Assembly (NCBI RefSeq): GCF_021631985.1
Contig: NZ_CP070226.1
Location: forward strand, 145,733 to 209,732
Direction of reading: 5' to 3'
Source of the DNA: Sandaracinus amylolyticus
Lineage (GTDB): Bacteria > Myxococcota_A > Polyangia > Polyangiales > Sandaracinaceae
DNA: 64,000 bases
Numbering within the stretch: position 1 is the first letter of the stretch; each line of letters opens with the position of its first letter. Below are positions 63,823 to 64,000 of this stretch, in pieces. The notes under the pieces are model-generated. The model saw only the letters and a program-made list of their open reading frames with translations. It made no database searches and was not told the origin of the DNA. Made by a program: the position numbers and the translations under genes.

Positions 63823-64000
63823 GCCGCCGAGAGCAAGCGGCGGTGCCGGAGCGCCGAACGCGATTCATGAGCAATTCTGGGCCTCGCCTGGCGGAGCTGG
63901 CGGCGGAGAGGTGGCGGGCCGTCATCCCCGCACGAGGCACGAGCGTAGCTCGCGCGCGTTCGCCGAGAGCTCGGCGGGGGCGTCGCTCGGATGGCGGAGC

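Noticed and set aside
62470..63870. 466-residue plus-strand frame
   Set aside because: Antisense to the IS91 transposase, whose zinc finger and HUH motifs are unmistakable.

Overview
The window is very GC-rich DNA that looks like the genome of a myxobacterium (Myxococcota), probably of the Sandaracinus/Polyangiales type. This rests on a Ser/Thr kinase with a PEGA-like tail, a large lipoprotein with MopE-type metal-binding repeats, a protein with the MXAN_5187-type C-terminus, an orphan MYXO-CTERM tail, and many Cys-rich or Asp/Gly-rich lipoproteins. No database search was possible. Family names come from recognisable motifs, and the taxon is an inference.

Layout. 1-6.7 kb: a formylglycine-generating-enzyme-like protein, a decayed P-type ATPase, a small three-gene operon of unknown function, a sigma-54 activator and an RCC1-repeat lipoprotein. 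7.0-8.8 kb: an IS21-type transposase without istB. 8.85-10.5 kb: TfoX-like protein, WYL regulator and VOC protein with a clear operator palindrome. 10.7-19.6 kb: the best-preserved block, with kinase and partner protein on the minus strand, and MopE-repeat lipoprotein, PP2C phosphatase and MXAN_5187-like sensor on the plus strand. This looks like one cell-envelope signalling unit.

19.6-52.5 kb is an accessory, decaying region. It holds remnants of IS66, IS3, IS21 and IS630, at least four broken tyrosine recombinases, a serine recombinase, and a RelE/ParE toxin-antitoxin pair. Between them sit intact islands: a wHTH regulator, WGR protein, DJ-1-like protein, a c-type cytochrome pair, AraC regulator, ECF sigma factor overlapping a receiver protein, SRPBCC protein, ferredoxin, LuxR regulator, cupin and several lipoproteins. 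A 41-bp near-identical direct repeat at 22.1 and 47.8 kb brackets 25.6 kb of this region. Both copies abut truncated genes.

52.6-64 kb: membrane and lipoproteins, a beta-propeller lipoprotein, a MarR-SRPBCC pair, an FMN-binding PPOX-type protein and an IS91-type transposase, with IS630 and IS5 debris at 53.3-56 kb.

Many genes are interrupted by single-base shifts, often in homopolymer or GC-dinucleotide runs. Some may be assembly errors. The truncations, chimeras and partial transposases show that much of the decay is real. No tRNA, rRNA or CRISPR array was seen.
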